The translations under genes and the position numbers were made by a program. The notes under the pieces were generated by a model, which worked only from the letters and a program-made list of their open reading frames with translations, did no database searches and was not told where the DNA came from. Positions 10,456-21,061 of a DNA stretch of 64,000 nucleotides are shown here, in pieces. Position 1 is the stretch's first letter, and every line of letters begins with the position of its first letter. The stretch comes from Shewanella xiamenensis (lineage in GTDB: Bacteria > Pseudomonadota > Gammaproteobacteria > Enterobacterales > Shewanellaceae), in the NCBI RefSeq assembly GCF_014647135.1, contig NZ_BMOP01000006.1, positions 124,001-188,000 of the forward strand. The letters run 5' to 3'.

Positions 10456-11175
10456 ATGCGAACCTTATTTATTGGCGATCTGCACTTAAGTGCCGATCGC
10501 CTCGATATCACCCAAGCCTTTAATCGTTTTCTCGATACCGAACTTGATGATGTAGATGCTCTCTATATTCTGGGGGATCTCTTTGAGGTATGGGTCGGCG
10601 ACGATTTAGCCTTGCCCTTTGCCATCGAATTAGCGCGCAAGCTCAAGCAAGTCTCCCAAACCTTGCCCATCTACTTTATTCACGGTAATCGTGACTTTAT
10701 GTTAGGCAAACAATTTGCCGATGCTGCGGGTATGCAAATGTTGCCCGAAGTCAAATGCTTAGATCTCTATGGTGTTAACACGGTTATTTTGCATGGCGAC
10801 AGCTTGTGTACCTTAGATAAAGCCTACCAACGCTTTCGCAAATTACGCAGTTTTGCCTTTGCCCGTTGGCTTTATAGCTGTTTGCCGAAGAAAAAACGTC
10901 AAGCCATTGCCAATAAAATCCGCAGTAACAGCCAAAGCAGTAATCAGCAAAAAAGCTATGTGATTATGGACGTAGAACCCAGTGCGGTGAATGCGTTATT
11001 TGCTCAAACCCACAGCAAACAGATGATCCACGGTCATACCCATAGGCCTGCTATCCATGAATTAAACAATGGCTGCAAACGCATTGTAGTCGGTGATTGG
11101 TACGAGCAAGGCAGCGTGTTAGTGGTCAGCGCCGACGGTGTGGAGTTAAAAAGTCTGCCCTTCGACGCCAGCTAA
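10456..11175 (+). CDS. lpxH: UDP-2,3-diacylglucosamine pyrophosphatase LpxH
   Basis: Inner-membrane-associated calcineurin-like phosphoesterase that cleaves UDP-2,3-diacylglucosamine to lipid X in lipid A synthesis. It has 239 residues. The metal-binding motifs are GDLHLS (7-12), GDLFEVW, HGNRD, LHGDS and GHTHRP. It is nearly contiguous with ppiB and probably cotranscribed. The ribosome site is weak (CTAGG), which fits translational coupling to ppiB. Confidence 0.96.
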   Translation: MRTLFIGDLHLSADRLDITQAFNRFLDTELDDVDALYILGDLFEVWVGDDLALPFAIELARKLKQVSQTLPIYFIHGNRDFMLGKQFADAAGMQMLPEVKCLDLYGVNTVILHGDSLCTLDKAYQRFRKLRSFAFARWLYSCLPKKKRQAIANKIRSNSQSSNQQKSYVIMDVEPSAVNALFAQTHSKQMIHGHTHRPAIHELNNGCKRIVVGDWYEQGSVLVVSADGVELKSLPFDAS

Positions 11176-11214
11176 GCACCTATAGCGTCTTCACCATTAA
11201 CACATCTACCGCTA

Positions 11215-11243
11215 AGGCCTCATACCTGAATATGGTTGAGGCC
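11215..11243. terminator. Possible hairpin between convergent lpxH and miaE
   Basis: AGGCCTCA and TGAGGCC form a stem with a 13-base loop that is itself partly self-complementary. No good T-tract follows on either strand, so terminator function is uncertain. Confidence 0.35.
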
Positions 11244-11248
11244 GCTAT

Positions 11249-12031
11249 TTATCTTTCCCACTGGGCAACTAAGGGTTGACCACTGTGGAAATGAAACTCG
11301 TCATCGGGCGCCATAATCAATTCGGCTTCTCTCTCGCCAAAATAAGCAACTCGCTCGCTGATATCCTCAGTCGATACTAACTGTGCCAGCTTAAGATAAT
11401 CCTCAAAATGACGCGCCTCTGAGCGCAGCAGTGACACATAAAACTTACTTAACTCTGCATCCAAGTAAGGCGCTAATTTGGCAAAGCGCTCACAGGAGCG
11501 CGCCTCAATGTATGCACCCACAATCAACTTATCCCGCAGAATATCCTTCTCATGGGTGGTCACGTGGCTCATCATCCCTTTTGCGTAACGCCCAGCACGA
11601 ATATTACGATATGGGATTTGCCGTGCGTGCATCAGCTCCAGCACTTGCTCAAAATGATGGAATTCTTCTTTTATCAAACGGATCAGTGGTGGGATCAGAT
11701 CCTGTGCAAAAGCAAAATGTTGATTCGGCTGTAGATTGGCTACCAACTCATTCTTTTTGACATCACGAGCCAAAAACTGCTCGATATTGCGATCCTTATG
11801 ATAAACAAATTCCTCATAGGGTTTCGCCCATGCCAATAGCGATTGTCCGCTGTCTTTATCCAAGGCATATCGCCTCAATAAGAACATCGCAGTCTGCGCC
11901 GCTTTTAGCTCACAATTACAATGGTCAATTAAGAGTTCATCTAACGAGGCAGAGGCTCTTGCTACATCAATCCAAGTTTGCGGCGTCTCACAACGAAGAA
12001 ACGCATGAACAGGTGCCAGTAATTGCTGCAT
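11249..12031 (-). CDS. miaE: tRNA-(ms2io6A)-hydroxylase MiaE
   Basis: A non-heme diiron monooxygenase that hydroxylates the isopentenyl group of ms2i6A37 in tRNAs reading U-starting codons. Iron-ligand signatures are visible: Glu in NCELKAAQ, EEFHHFEQV, EARSCERF and EARHFEDY, in the ferritin-like spacing. The protein has 260 residues from MQQLLAPVHAFL, which is preceded by GAGTGA. An in-frame ATG 12 codons earlier (12067) would give 272 residues but has no ribosome site. It has no nearby partner genes and is convergent with lpxH. Confidence 0.92.
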   Translation of the reverse strand: MQQLLAPVHAFLRCETPQTWIDVARASASLDELLIDHCNCELKAAQTAMFLLRRYALDKDSGQSLLAWAKPYEEFVYHKDRNIEQFLARDVKKNELVANLQPNQHFAFAQDLIPPLIRLIKEEFHHFEQVLELMHARQIPYRNIRAGRYAKGMMSHVTTHEKDILRDKLIVGAYIEARSCERFAKLAPYLDAELSKFYVSLLRSEARHFEDYLKLAQLVSTEDISERVAYFGEREAELIMAPDDEFHFHSGQPLVAQWER

Positions 12032-12311
12032 GGGATCACTCAAAAATCTTAAAGAAAATATCGCCATATTTTACGCGTAATTATCAACAAGCTATAGCTT
12101 TAGACACCAGTAAACTTGACTAGCTGAACTTTTTGTTCAATAAATAATCTACACTTTAAGAACTGAGATCCTGATCACGGCACATCTCAATTCAAAGAGT
12201 AGGCAATCGGGAGTTAAAGGGATTGTGGAGCATTAACCCTGATTGCAGAGCTGTTATCAGCTCGTCTGACGTTTGGCGAGCCAACATCAATGCTGAACAA
12301 GGATAATTATA

Positions 12312-12908
12312 ATGATACTGAATCACTTAATGGGGTTATACACTCATCCAAAGCAAGAGTGGCATGCGATTGAACAAAACCATGAAGCACTCAAAAGCAG
12401 CTTAAGTCACGTTCTTCTCATCGCACTCATTCCCGCTGTCTGTAGCTTTATTGCAACAGCTTACATTGGCTGGAATCCAGGAGCTGGTGATCCTATTTAT
12501 CTCACGCCGCAAAGTGCGATGTTTATGTCCGTAGGTATGTATTTTGGCCTAATTGCAGGCGTCTTTGCCCTCGCCTATTTAGCCTTTTGGATGGCAAAAA
12601 CCTTCGATGCTCAGCCAACTTTCACCCAAGCATTAGAACTCGCGTCCTACACCGCAACACCGCTGTTTATGGTTGGTTTGGCGGCACTCTACCCAGTACT
12701 CTGGTTTATTATGATTGTTGGGCTGATTGGCTTAGCCTACTCGGTTTATCTGCTATATGCAGGTGTGCCCATTATTATGAATATCCCTGAAGAGAAAGGC
12801 TTTATTTACGCCAGTTCTATGGTCACAGCAGGTTTAGTGCTCTTGGTTGGATTAATGGCCACCAGTGTTATCCTCTGGAGCATTGGCTTTGGTCCTATGT
12901 ACCAATAA
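12312..12908 (+). CDS. Yip1-family inner-membrane protein
   Basis: A 198-residue polytopic membrane protein of the Yip1 family. A cytoplasmic N-terminus (MILNHLMGLYTHPKQEW) leads into about five hydrophobic segments (roughly residues 32-50, 72-95, 115-130, 132-155 and 170-192). The N-terminal pattern of a Leu-rich helix followed by P-x-x-x-W is usual for bacterial members. The role of bacterial Yip1 proteins is not established. The ribosome site AAGGATAAT is good. It is monocistronic between miaE (divergent) and glnS (convergent). Confidence 0.8.
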   Translation: MILNHLMGLYTHPKQEWHAIEQNHEALKSSLSHVLLIALIPAVCSFIATAYIGWNPGAGDPIYLTPQSAMFMSVGMYFGLIAGVFALAYLAFWMAKTFDAQPTFTQALELASYTATPLFMVGLAALYPVLWFIMIVGLIGLAYSVYLLYAGVPIIMNIPEEKGFIYASSMVTAGLVLLVGLMATSVILWSIGFGPMYQ

Positions 12909-13007
12909 GGGATTAATCCGCACTCAGGTGCAAACGACTTGAAATACTGATAGTGACAAATTGATAGTGGCAAATAGACGTGTTGAAAACGAAAAGTTGT
13001 AAAACAG

Positions 13008-13045
13008 AAAAGGCCCTTAGCTTGAAAACACTAAGGGCCTTTTTA
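13008..13045. terminator. Terminator between the Yip1 gene and glnS
   Basis: AAAAGGCCCTTAG and CTAAGGGCCTTTTT form a 13-bp stem with a 10-base loop. A- and T-runs on both sides suggest bidirectional use. Confidence 0.8.
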
Positions 13046-13101
13046 TTCTTTACTGCTGTTGACAGTTAGTCGCGACAGAGATTATCGCGGCCAACAACTT
13101 G

Positions 13102-14772
13102 CTATTCAAACGAGTCCCGCAGTGCAACTGTTAGGTTAAACACTAAATGCTCGGCTGAAGAGTCTTTATTGTCAGCACAGAAATAACCTTCACGCTCAAA
13201 CTGATAAGCTTTTTCCGCTGGCGCATTCGCAAGGCTTGCTTCAACTAAACCATTAACCACTTCAAGTGAGTTAGGGTTAAGCACTTCATCCACTGTCTCG
13301 GCAGCAGCAGGATTTGGATCAGTGAACAAGCGTTGGTATAAACGGAACTCAGCAGGTTTAGCCGTAGTCGCTTCAACCCAATGGATTACGCCTTTCACCT
13401 TGCGACCATCGGCAGGGTTTTTACCTAAAGTATCGGCATCGTAGCTACAGTAGACGGTAGTGATATTACCTTCACTGTCTTTGTCACAACGTTCGGCTTT
13501 AATCACATAGGCGTTACGCAGGCGCACTTCTTTGCCCATGACTAGACGTTTGTACTGCTTATTGGCTTCTTCTCTGAAGTCAGCCACATCGATATACAGT
13601 TCGCGGCCAAAGGCGAGTTCGCGCGTCCCCATGCTTTCATCGCTTGGGTGAGAAGCCGCTTGAATCGTCTCGATTTGACCTTCTGGGTAGTTCTCAATCA
13701 CCACTTTTAATGGGCGCAGTACGGCCATCGCACGTGGGGCATGTTCGTTTAGCTCTTCACGGATGCAGGCATCGAGCATCGCCGCTTCAATCATGTTTTC
13801 TTGCTTAGTGATACCAATACGTTGGCAAAACTCGCGGATAGACGCTGGGGTATAACCACGACGGCGTAGACCTGCAATTGTTGGCATACGGGGATCATCC
13901 CAGCCAGTTACTAACTTGCGTGTCACTAAGTCATTTAATTTACGCTTAGACATCAGCGTATATTCAAGATTTAAGCGTGAAAACTCATATTGACGAGTAC
14001 GATTTGGCGCTTGGAAATCATCTAAATTATCGAGAACCCAGTCATACAGACGACGGTTGTCTTGGAACTCAAGTGTACATAATGAGTGAGTAATGTGCTC
14101 GAGCGCATCGGAAATACAGTGAGTAAAATCGTACATTGGATAAATGCACCACTTATCACCCGTTTGGTGATGGTGAGCAAAACGAATACGGTAAATCACC
14201 GGATCGCGCATACACATGAAAGGCGATGCCATATCAATCTTAGCGCGCAGCGCACATTCGCCCTCTTTGAATTCACCTAGACGCATTTTTTCAAATAAGC
14301 GCAGGTTTTCTTCCACAGGAGTATCGCGATAAGGGCTATTTTTACCAGGCTCTTTTAACGTGCCACGGTATTCACGGGTTTCATCAGCATTGAGAAAACA
14401 CACATAGGCTAAGCCTTTATTGATTAACTCAACGGCATATTGATGTAATTGGTCGAAATAGTTAGAGGAATAACGCACCTCACCATCCCACTGGAATCCC
14501 AACCAACGCACATCCGCCTGAATAGAATTGACATAATCGATGTCTTCTTTTTCAGGGTTGGTATCATCAAATCGTAAGTTACAGAGACCTTGGTAATCGC
14601 GGGCGATGCCAAAGTTCAAACAGATGGACTTAGCATGACCTATATGTAAATAACCATTTGGCTCGGGTGGAAAACGCGTCTGCACACTCGTGTGCTTACC
14701 GCTTTTCAGATCCTCATCAATGATATTACGAATAAAGTTACTCGGACGTACTTCAGTGTCCACATGACTCAT
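13102..14772 (-). CDS. glnS: Glutaminyl-tRNA synthetase
   Basis: Class I synthetase that charges tRNA-Gln. It has 556 residues. The HIGH motif is at 43-46 in [16 protein letters not shown], and the KMSKS-equivalent is [11 protein letters not shown]. The C-terminal beta-barrel anticodon-binding domains follow. The start [10 protein letters not shown] is preceded by AGAGGA; the longer frame adds 15 unlikely residues. It lies downstream of feoAB on the same strand but behind a terminator. Confidence 0.98.
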   Translation of the reverse strand: MSHVDTEVRPSNFIRNIIDEDLKSGKHTSVQTRFPPEPNGYLHIGHAKSICLNFGIARDYQGLCNLRFDDTNPEKEDIDYVNSIQADVRWLGFQWDGEVRYSSNYFDQLHQYAVELINKGLAYVCFLNADETREYRGTLKEPGKNSPYRDTPVEENLRLFEKMRLGEFKEGECALRAKIDMASPFMCMRDPVIYRIRFAHHHQTGDKWCIYPMYDFTHCISDALEHITHSLCTLEFQDNRRLYDWVLDNLDDFQAPNRTRQYEFSRLNLEYTLMSKRKLNDLVTRKLVTGWDDPRMPTIAGLRRRGYTPASIREFCQRIGITKQENMIEAAMLDACIREELNEHAPRAMAVLRPLKVVIENYPEGQIETIQAASHPSDESMGTRELAFGRELYIDVADFREEANKQYKRLVMGKEVRLRNAYVIKAERCDKDSEGNITTVYCSYDADTLGKNPADGRKVKGVIHWVEATTAKPAEFRLYQRLFTDPNPAAAETVDEVLNPNSLEVVNGLVEASLANAPAEKAYQFEREGYFCADNKDSSAEHLVFNLTVALRDSFE

Positions 14773-14891
14773 GGAATTCCTCTTTGCGAACAATGGCAAT
14801 TTTAACAAAACCAGCATGATCCTACAGATCTCGGCCAGTTACAATGCCCAGTATTAAAAACTAAGGGTTATGCCGTGGATAGTAAAACAAT

Positions 14892-14917
14892 AAAAGCAGC
14901 CGTGAAAGCTGCTTTTA
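14892..14917 (-). terminator. Terminator of the feoAB operon
   Basis: AAAAGCAGC and GCTGCTTTT form a stem, with TTTTATTG following on the minus strand. It lies 40 bases past the feoB stop. Confidence 0.75.
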
Positions 14918-14956
14918 TCTTTGTAACCACTAAGCTGACATTTATTACTCAGGGAT

Positions 14957-17251
14957 TTACTCAGTAATAATCCGCACGCCGGGGATAATTTGCTGAGTTC
15001 TGCGCCCTTTACGTTTTAGCCATAGATAGAATATGACTAACGCACTGAGGAAGAAACCAATCCATAAACCCGATTGCAATGGGTGCTCGGCAAAGGTTGC
15101 TACTTGGTAAGCGATAGTTGCACTGCCATAGGCCAGAGAGAATGTCCATGTCGCTGCAAACGTTGCCCAACGAGTACCAAACTCGTTCACTAAAGCGCCC
15201 ATCGCCGCAACACAGGGAGTATAGAGTAAAATAAACAACAGGTAAGAGAACGCCGCTACCTTGGTAGTAAACCCAGATTGCAAGGCACTAAAGGTTGACG
15301 TTGCAACACCTTGCGCCTCTGCCGCAACATCGGTACTGGATACATCACCCACAGATAACTTAAGCGGGTCTTCCAAATCCAAACCGAACAAGTTTGCAGG
15401 AATGGTCGCAAGTGCCTCGTTAAAGCTGTCTGCTAGTGGTGTTAATTCACCGTCCTCAGGCGCCGCATTGGTATATAAGCTATTGAGTGTTCCCACCACC
15501 GCTTCTTTAGCAAAAATCCCGGTGATAATACCTACGGTTGCAGGCCAGTTATCTTGTTCAATCCCCATCGGCGCAAAGATTGGAGTCACTTTCTGGCTCG
15601 CTACACTTAAGAGTGACGCTTGGCTATCCTCGTGGCCAAAAGTGCCATCAATACCAATCGCATTGATAAAGTTGAGCAGTGTCACCACCAGCACAATGGT
15701 TTTACCCGCACCAAGGATAAAACTCTTAGTCCGCTTACCAGTACGCACCATCACTGCTTTAAATTTAGGCAACTCATAGCTTGGTAACTCCATCACTACC
15801 GCACTACTGGTGCCTGGTAATAAAGTGCTTCGCAGCAACAATCCGGTACCGATGGCCGCAAAAATCCCGATGATATACAGTAAAAATACCAGGTTTTGGC
15901 CAGAGTCTGGAAAAAATGCCGCCGCAAATAGTGCATACACAGGCAACCGGGCACCACAAGACATAAAGGGAGCCATCATTCCCGTGACAATACGCTCACG
16001 CTCACTGCCTAAGGTACGCGTTGCCATAATGGCTGGCACAGAGCAACCAAAGCCCACGATCATTGGTACGAAAGCTTTGCCCGGTAAGCCTATGCGACGC
16101 ATTAATCCGTCAACCACAAACGCGGCACGAGCCATATAGCCCGAACTTTCAAGAACAGATAAACCAAGGAATAATGCCGCAATCACAGGAATAAACGTAG
16201 AAACCGTTTGAATACCTTGGCCCACACCACCCGCAAGGATAGTCACCAACCAAGCTGGCGCGCCTATGTTATTGAGCAATGCACCAAAATGATCGACCAG
16301 TAATGCCCCTGCAAACACATCGAAGAAATCGATAAACGCACTGCCGATGTTGATGCTGAACATAAACATCAAATACATGACAAATAAGAACACCGGAATC
16401 CCAAGTACGGGATGTAAGACTAATTTATCGAGTTTATCGCTCAAGGTTAAGAAGCCATCGGCTTTAACGGAACCTTGGAATACTCGCTCAACAAAATTAA
16501 AGCGAGTGGTTGCGACCATCACTTCAATGTCGTGTCCTTGCTGCGCAATTTGCTGAGTACAAGTATTCACCTCATCCTGAAGCTCAGCATTTTTACAGCT
16601 GCCACAACCAGAACCGTTACCCAACATAGCTAAGGCGCGGCCACGGCTTAAGTTGGGATCTTTACTACAAAGTAGTTGCACGCCTGCTTCAATTTGCTCG
16701 TCGTAATCAAGTAACAAAGGCGCTTCAGATACACGACCTTGAAGTAAGTCAAGCACTTGCGCTTGTACTTTAGCAACATCAGCAGGATCGCGAGAACAAA
16801 CCCCAATCACTGGGCAGCCCAATTCTTGACTCATTTTCTTTAAATCGACACGAATGCCACGCTTGATAGCAGCATCGATTTTGTTCAACACCACCACCAT
16901 AGGGATCGACAATTCACGGAGTTGTGCCGTCAAATAGAGGTGGCGCTCGATATTGGTCGCATCAACTAAGTTAATGATGCCATCGACACGTTGTTCGGCG
17001 AGATATTGTTGAGCAATCTGCTCATCGAGAGAACAATCACAGCTATTACCCGCAGGGAGTAAATCGTAGATACCGGGTAAGTCGGTTAAGTAAACGTCAG
17101 CACCATTGAGAGTGAAATGACCGGTTTTTTTCTCAACCGTCACACCGGACCAGTTGCCAACTTGCTGATTCGCGCCTGTAAGCGCGTTAAAGAGTGTTGA
17201 TTTCCCAGCGTTTGGGTTACCAACGGTGACGCAATGAAACTGCTTAGTCAT
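14957..17251 (-). CDS. feoB: Ferrous iron transport protein FeoB
   Basis: Inner-membrane Fe(II) transporter with an N-terminal G-protein domain. It has 764 residues. The GTPase motifs are GNPNAGKST (11-19), DLPGIYDL and NKID. A helical spacer and a Cys-rich insertion (GNGSGCGSCKN) follow, then the polytopic membrane part with two Gate regions. The start MTKQFHCVTV overlaps the feoA stop by 8 bases, so the pair is translationally coupled. Upstream in-frame extension is discounted because it lies wholly within feoA. Fe(II) uptake next to metal-reduction cytochromes fits an organism that produces Fe(II) by respiration. Confidence 0.97.
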   Translation of the reverse strand: MTKQFHCVTVGNPNAGKSTLFNALTGANQQVGNWSGVTVEKKTGHFTLNGADVYLTDLPGIYDLLPAGNSCDCSLDEQIAQQYLAEQRVDGIINLVDATNIERHLYLTAQLRELSIPMVVVLNKIDAAIKRGIRVDLKKMSQELGCPVIGVCSRDPADVAKVQAQVLDLLQGRVSEAPLLLDYDEQIEAGVQLLCSKDPNLSRGRALAMLGNGSGCGSCKNAELQDEVNTCTQQIAQQGHDIEVMVATTRFNFVERVFQGSVKADGFLTLSDKLDKLVLHPVLGIPVFLFVMYLMFMFSINIGSAFIDFFDVFAGALLVDHFGALLNNIGAPAWLVTILAGGVGQGIQTVSTFIPVIAALFLGLSVLESSGYMARAAFVVDGLMRRIGLPGKAFVPMIVGFGCSVPAIMATRTLGSERERIVTGMMAPFMSCGARLPVYALFAAAFFPDSGQNLVFLLYIIGIFAAIGTGLLLRSTLLPGTSSAVVMELPSYELPKFKAVMVRTGKRTKSFILGAGKTIVLVVTLLNFINAIGIDGTFGHEDSQASLLSVASQKVTPIFAPMGIEQDNWPATVGIITGIFAKEAVVGTLNSLYTNAAPEDGELTPLADSFNEALATIPANLFGLDLEDPLKLSVGDVSSTDVAAEAQGVATSTFSALQSGFTTKVAAFSYLLFILLYTPCVAAMGALVNEFGTRWATFAATWTFSLAYGSATIAYQVATFAEHPLQSGLWIGFFLSALVIFYLWLKRKGRRTQQIIPGVRIITE

Positions 17252-17483
17252 TCGCCTTTTCCACCTCAATAATGTCTGCCAAGTCTCTGCGCATACAAAG
17301 CTTACTACCACGAATATCCAGCTCTAAACCAGAGCCCATTGGCGCTCGGCGAATCAAAGAAAATCGTGTATTTGGGGTAATGCCCATGGACAATAATTTA
17401 CGCTTCACTGTTTGCGGCAAATCTAATCGCCCGATTTCAGAAATAATGCCACGGTCACCGGGACTGAGTTCGCTTAACTTCAT
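17244..17483 (-). CDS. feoA: Ferrous iron transport protein FeoA
   Basis: A 79-residue cytoplasmic SH3-like protein that works with FeoB. The core MKLSELSPGDRGIISEIG and the C-terminal IRGSKLCMRRDLADII are family-typical. It is the first gene of feoAB. A Fur-like site about 100 bases upstream suggests iron control, and CRP-like sites in the same intergenic region could act on feo, mtr or both. No feoC is seen. Confidence 0.95.
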   Translation of the reverse strand: MKLSELSPGDRGIISEIGRLDLPQTVKRKLLSMGITPNTRFSLIRRAPMGSGLELDIRGSKLCMRRDLADIIEVEKAND

Positions 17484-17586
17484 TACCTATTTCACCTTGT
17501 AACAGCTTCAGCTTGAAAAACTGTGTTCATTGTATCTGAGCTATGGAGCTAATAACTTTACCTAGATCAAGCTTTTTGACTGGTAA

Positions 17587-17601
17587 CGATAATAGTTTTC
17601 A
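17587..17601. promoter_or_regulatory. Candidate Fur box in the feoA-mtrD spacer
   Basis: CGATAATAGTTTTCA matches the 7-1-7 Fur pattern TGATAATNATTATCA at 11 of 14 informative positions. It sits about 100 bases upstream of feoA, the classic Fur-regulated gene. It is a motif match only. Confidence 0.4.
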
Positions 17602-17617
17602 ATTGTGTTGAGTATTA

Positions 17618-17633
17618 TGTGACAAAAATCTCA
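17618..17633. promoter_or_regulatory. CRP-like site 1 in the feoA-mtrD spacer
   Basis: TGTGACAAAAATCTCA has both half-sites of TGTGA-N6-TCACA with one mismatch. CRP is known to be needed for mtr gene expression in S. oneidensis. The site is about 275 bases upstream of mtrD and 135 upstream of feoA. Confidence 0.5.
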
Positions 17634-17741
17634 ATGAATAAACGCCTGACCGAAAATAAAAATGCCAGCTAGCTGCCACCATTTATTGCAATGGAAAAAC
17701 ATGTTCAATAAGCGTTAAAAAAAGTCATCCTCGGTACAAAG

Positions 17742-17757
17742 TGAGACATTGATCACA
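17742..17757. promoter_or_regulatory. CRP-like site 2 upstream of mtrD
   Basis: TGAGACATTGATCACA fits TGTGA-N6-TCACA with one mismatch. It lies about 150 bases upstream of the mtrD start, a plausible activator position. Confidence 0.5.
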
Positions 17758-17908
17758 CTTATTGTTTATCCCTACAAAATCATTCCTCTTTACAGTCAAC
17801 CAGCTAAAAAATGTTAAGCACTTGTCACATGTTTGTTCTAATATTAATCAACTAAATTAGCGATGTCGAAAGCTTGAAAAATAACAAATAAAACGCACTC
17901 GGGAATAG

Positions 17909-18874
17909 ATGAACATGGATATAGGTTTAAAGTTCAAAAGCATAACTCAGGTTATGCTTGCTCTGATGTTATCGATACTCAGCCTTTCAACGGTAGCAAC
18001 ACCTTGGGATGACAAGCCACCCGAGGAGGTCGTCGCGACTTTGGACAAAAAGTTTGCCGAAGGTAAGTACTCGGCCAAAGGGGCTGACACTTGCCTGATG
18101 TGCCATAAGAAAAGTGCCACTGTGATGGCCATTTTTGATGGTGTACATGGTAATCCTAATGTCAAAGATTCCCCCATGGCCGACTTACAGTGTGAGGCTT
18201 GCCACGGCCCACTCGGTAATCATAACAAGGGCGGCAAAGAACCGATGATCACCTTCGGCCAGAATTCCCCCGTTCCCGCGCAAAAACAAAACAGTGTTTG
18301 TATGAGTTGCCATAACGACGATCAACGCATCGCATGGAAAGGTAACCACCATGACAATGCCGATATCCCTTGCAGTAGCTGCCACCAAGTACACGTGGCA
18401 AAAGATCCTATTAGCGACAAAGCGAACGAAGTAGCGATTTGTACCCAATGCCATACTCAGCAAAAAGCGGATATGCACAAACGCTCATCCCATCCATTGC
18501 AATGGCAACAAATGGTCTGTAGCGATTGCCACAATCCCCATGGCAGTTTAAATGATGCCAGTCTGAAGCAAATGAGCGTCAACGAAAACTGTTACAGTTG
18601 CCACGCCGAAAAACGCGGTCCTAAATTGTGGGAACATGCGCCAGTCACCGATAATTGCGCGAACTGCCATAACCCCCACGGCAGCGTCAACGAATCCATG
18701 CTCATCAGCAAACCGCCACAGTTATGCCAACAGTGCCACGCCTCCGATGGCCACAGCAGTAATGCTTACTTTGGTAATCAAACCAATGCCTTCACCTCGG
18801 CTAATTCCTGTATGAATTGCCATGGACAAGTGCATGGTTCAAACCATCCATCCGGCAAGTTGCTCCAGAGATAA
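17909..18874 (+). CDS. mtrD: Periplasmic decaheme c-type cytochrome MtrD
   Basis: An MtrA paralogue predicted to carry electrons through the outer membrane inside the MtrE barrel to MtrF. I count ten CXXCH heme motifs (CLMCH, CEACH, CMSCH, CSSCH, CTQCH, CSDCH, CYSCH, CANCH, CQQCH, CMNCH). A Sec signal peptide covers about residues 1-31. It has 321 residues against 333 for MtrA below, and the two share long blocks such as [20 protein letters not shown]. The first ATG (17909) is used; a second is two codons later. It is the first gene of mtrDEF, with mtrE starting 14 bases after its stop. Confidence 0.95.
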   Translation: MNMDIGLKFKSITQVMLALMLSILSLSTVATPWDDKPPEEVVATLDKKFAEGKYSAKGADTCLMCHKKSATVMAIFDGVHGNPNVKDSPMADLQCEACHGPLGNHNKGGKEPMITFGQNSPVPAQKQNSVCMSCHNDDQRIAWKGNHHDNADIPCSSCHQVHVAKDPISDKANEVAICTQCHTQQKADMHKRSSHPLQWQQMVCSDCHNPHGSLNDASLKQMSVNENCYSCHAEKRGPKLWEHAPVTDNCANCHNPHGSVNESMLISKPPQLCQQCHASDGHSSNAYFGNQTNAFTSANSCMNCHGQVHGSNHPSGKLLQR

Positions 18875-18887
18875 CAAGGGAATGATC

Positions 18888-21026
18888 ATGCAAATAATGA
18901 ACATATCGACTCCTAAAGCTTGTTTCTCACTCACATTACTGGCTTGGGCGATTAGTGGCGTACTCAACACAGCCCAGGCGGAAGGATATGAAATCCAAAA
19001 AGCGAATCGCAGTGGCGTAAAAAGTGAGGCATGGGGCTGCAAGCAATGCCAACCCAAAACAGGGCGCCAAGGCAACGTCAGCGCCACGCTCGCCTATAAT
19101 GACGGCGAAGATAGCCGTTTTGGTAATCGCACTGGCACGGATAAAGATGGCTTGGTCGGTGCTGTGGGCGCCGATATGCAATACCAAGCTGAGAGTGGTT
19201 ACCAAACCCGGCTAGAGGCCGATAAACTGGGATTTGATACGGGTTCTGCCAAGCTAACCACAGGCCAACCCGGACACTATCAAATCCAATTGGGTTATAA
19301 AGGTCTCGCCAATTACCAATACAATCAGCTAAAAAGCCCTTATCTCACCGATAACGATAAGATGCTCTTGCCTGATAATTGGGTAGAGGGAGCAACGACC
19401 CAATCCATGCCGTTACTGCAATCGAGTTTAATCGAACAGGACTTAAGCATTACGCGGAATAGATTCAACCTCGGCGGTTACTTCGCAGGCCATATCTCAT
19501 CGAGCAGCCGCTACAAAGCCTCGGTGAACTACCAGCATGAAAACCGCAGCGGCGCGAAAAAGACCAGCGCAAATATTCTCACTAACAGTGTGATGTTGGC
19601 GCAGCCCATTGATGACAGCACAGATGAAATCGATGCCAGAGTCTATTTTGGCGGCGCAGGCTGGCAAGCGGGCATAAACAGCCAGATAAGCCAATACAAG
19701 AATGACCATCAGGCACTGCTATGGCAATCGGCCTATACGCCCACATTTGGTGCGGCCTACTTTGGCCAAAATGCCGTCGACCCAGATAATAAGGCCTATC
19801 GGATCGCAGCCGAGGCCAGTGGTGGTCAAAATGGCCATAACATCCTTATGCACGCGGGCATCAGTAACATGTCACAGGATGAGGCTTTTCTGCCTGCGAC
19901 CATTAATGGCCCCTCACCTTTGCTGCCAACCGATAATTTAGATGCCCAAGTGGACGTCCTAGATATGGTGCTTAAGTATTCAGGCCGCATCACACAGGAT
20001 TTGAGTGTTCAAGCCAGTTATAACTATCAAGACAGGGAAAACAAGACGGCTCAGTTAGATTTCCCACAGGTCGTGACCGACAGCTTTTATCAAGGCACAG
20101 CTACAAATCGTCTCTACGATAAACGCAGTAAACAATTTGATCTCAAAGGCAAATACCGCCTATCGCCGTCGGCCTATGCTGAAGCGGGATATAGCCGAGA
20201 TGAAATCATTTATTCGGAGCTTGATAGGCAGTCCATCGATGAATCGGGTCTCTTTGCCAAACTCAGCTACCGCTATTCGCCAGCTTGGTCAGCTTGGTTA
20301 AAGGGCGAAGTATTAGATCGTAATGGCAGTGAATACGATGCTGTAACAAGCACACAAAGTCCGAGTAATCCTTGGCTACGTAAGTCTTATCTTGCTGATC
20401 GCAAACGTCAAAAAGTCACCTTGCACACAGATTACCAAACCGATATAGGGTTCTCTGTGGGTGCGAGTTTACACAGTATTGATGATGACTATAACCATAC
20501 ATCAGTCGGGCTCACCCAAGTGTCTTACCTTGGCTACGATGTAACTGCGCAGTATCTAATTAGCGACAATCTAAGTCTTAACGCCTATCTCAACCAAGAC
20601 TGGCGCGATTCAGATCAGGCCGGAAGCAATCGTTTCTCAACACCTGATTGGTACAGCACCGCTGAAGAGAAATCGACCCTGATTGGCGCGGGTATCGCCT
20701 ATCAAAACCTGCTGGATAATCGTTTAGATCTGGGATTGGACTACAGCTACTCCGATGGTCAAAGCGATACTGAAATCACCTATGGCATCACTAGCCCCTA
20801 CGGTGACTACTACAGTCGCAAGCACAATATTAACGCCTACGCCAAATATAAGCTGGCCGACAGTATGTCATTACGCTTCGATTGGTTGTTCGAGAAATAT
20901 CAAGATGCAAACTGGCAAAACCAAAACATCACTTGGGACACGGTCCCCAATGTGCTCAGTTTTGGCGACATCAGCCACGATTACAATGCTCATTACTTAG
21001 GTTTGACCTTAAGCTACCAAATGTAA
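18888..21026 (+). CDS. mtrE: Outer-membrane beta-barrel protein MtrE
   Basis: An MtrB paralogue: a large porin-like sheath that holds the periplasmic cytochrome and contacts the surface cytochrome. It has 712 residues, a signal peptide (cleavage near AQA-EGYE), and then the CXXC pair C51-C54 (WGCKQC), which matches the conserved CXXC of MtrB. The rest is alternating amphipathic strands ending in an aromatic-rich C-terminus (LGLTLSYQM). Three ATGs are possible (18882, 18888, 18897). 18888 is chosen because AAGGGA lies 6 bases upstream. Confidence 0.93.
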   Translation: MQIMNISTPKACFSLTLLAWAISGVLNTAQAEGYEIQKANRSGVKSEAWGCKQCQPKTGRQGNVSATLAYNDGEDSRFGNRTGTDKDGLVGAVGADMQYQAESGYQTRLEADKLGFDTGSAKLTTGQPGHYQIQLGYKGLANYQYNQLKSPYLTDNDKMLLPDNWVEGATTQSMPLLQSSLIEQDLSITRNRFNLGGYFAGHISSSSRYKASVNYQHENRSGAKKTSANILTNSVMLAQPIDDSTDEIDARVYFGGAGWQAGINSQISQYKNDHQALLWQSAYTPTFGAAYFGQNAVDPDNKAYRIAAEASGGQNGHNILMHAGISNMSQDEAFLPATINGPSPLLPTDNLDAQVDVLDMVLKYSGRITQDLSVQASYNYQDRENKTAQLDFPQVVTDSFYQGTATNRLYDKRSKQFDLKGKYRLSPSAYAEAGYSRDEIIYSELDRQSIDESGLFAKLSYRYSPAWSAWLKGEVLDRNGSEYDAVTSTQSPSNPWLRKSYLADRKRQKVTLHTDYQTDIGFSVGASLHSIDDDYNHTSVGLTQVSYLGYDVTAQYLISDNLSLNAYLNQDWRDSDQAGSNRFSTPDWYSTAEEKSTLIGAGIAYQNLLDNRLDLGLDYSYSDGQSDTEITYGITSPYGDYYSRKHNINAYAKYKLADSMSLRFDWLFEKYQDANWQNQNITWDTVPNVLSFGDISHDYNAHYLGLTLSYQM

Positions 21027-21061
21027 CTTAGGCACTGACAGCGTATTCCAAGGATAGAAAT

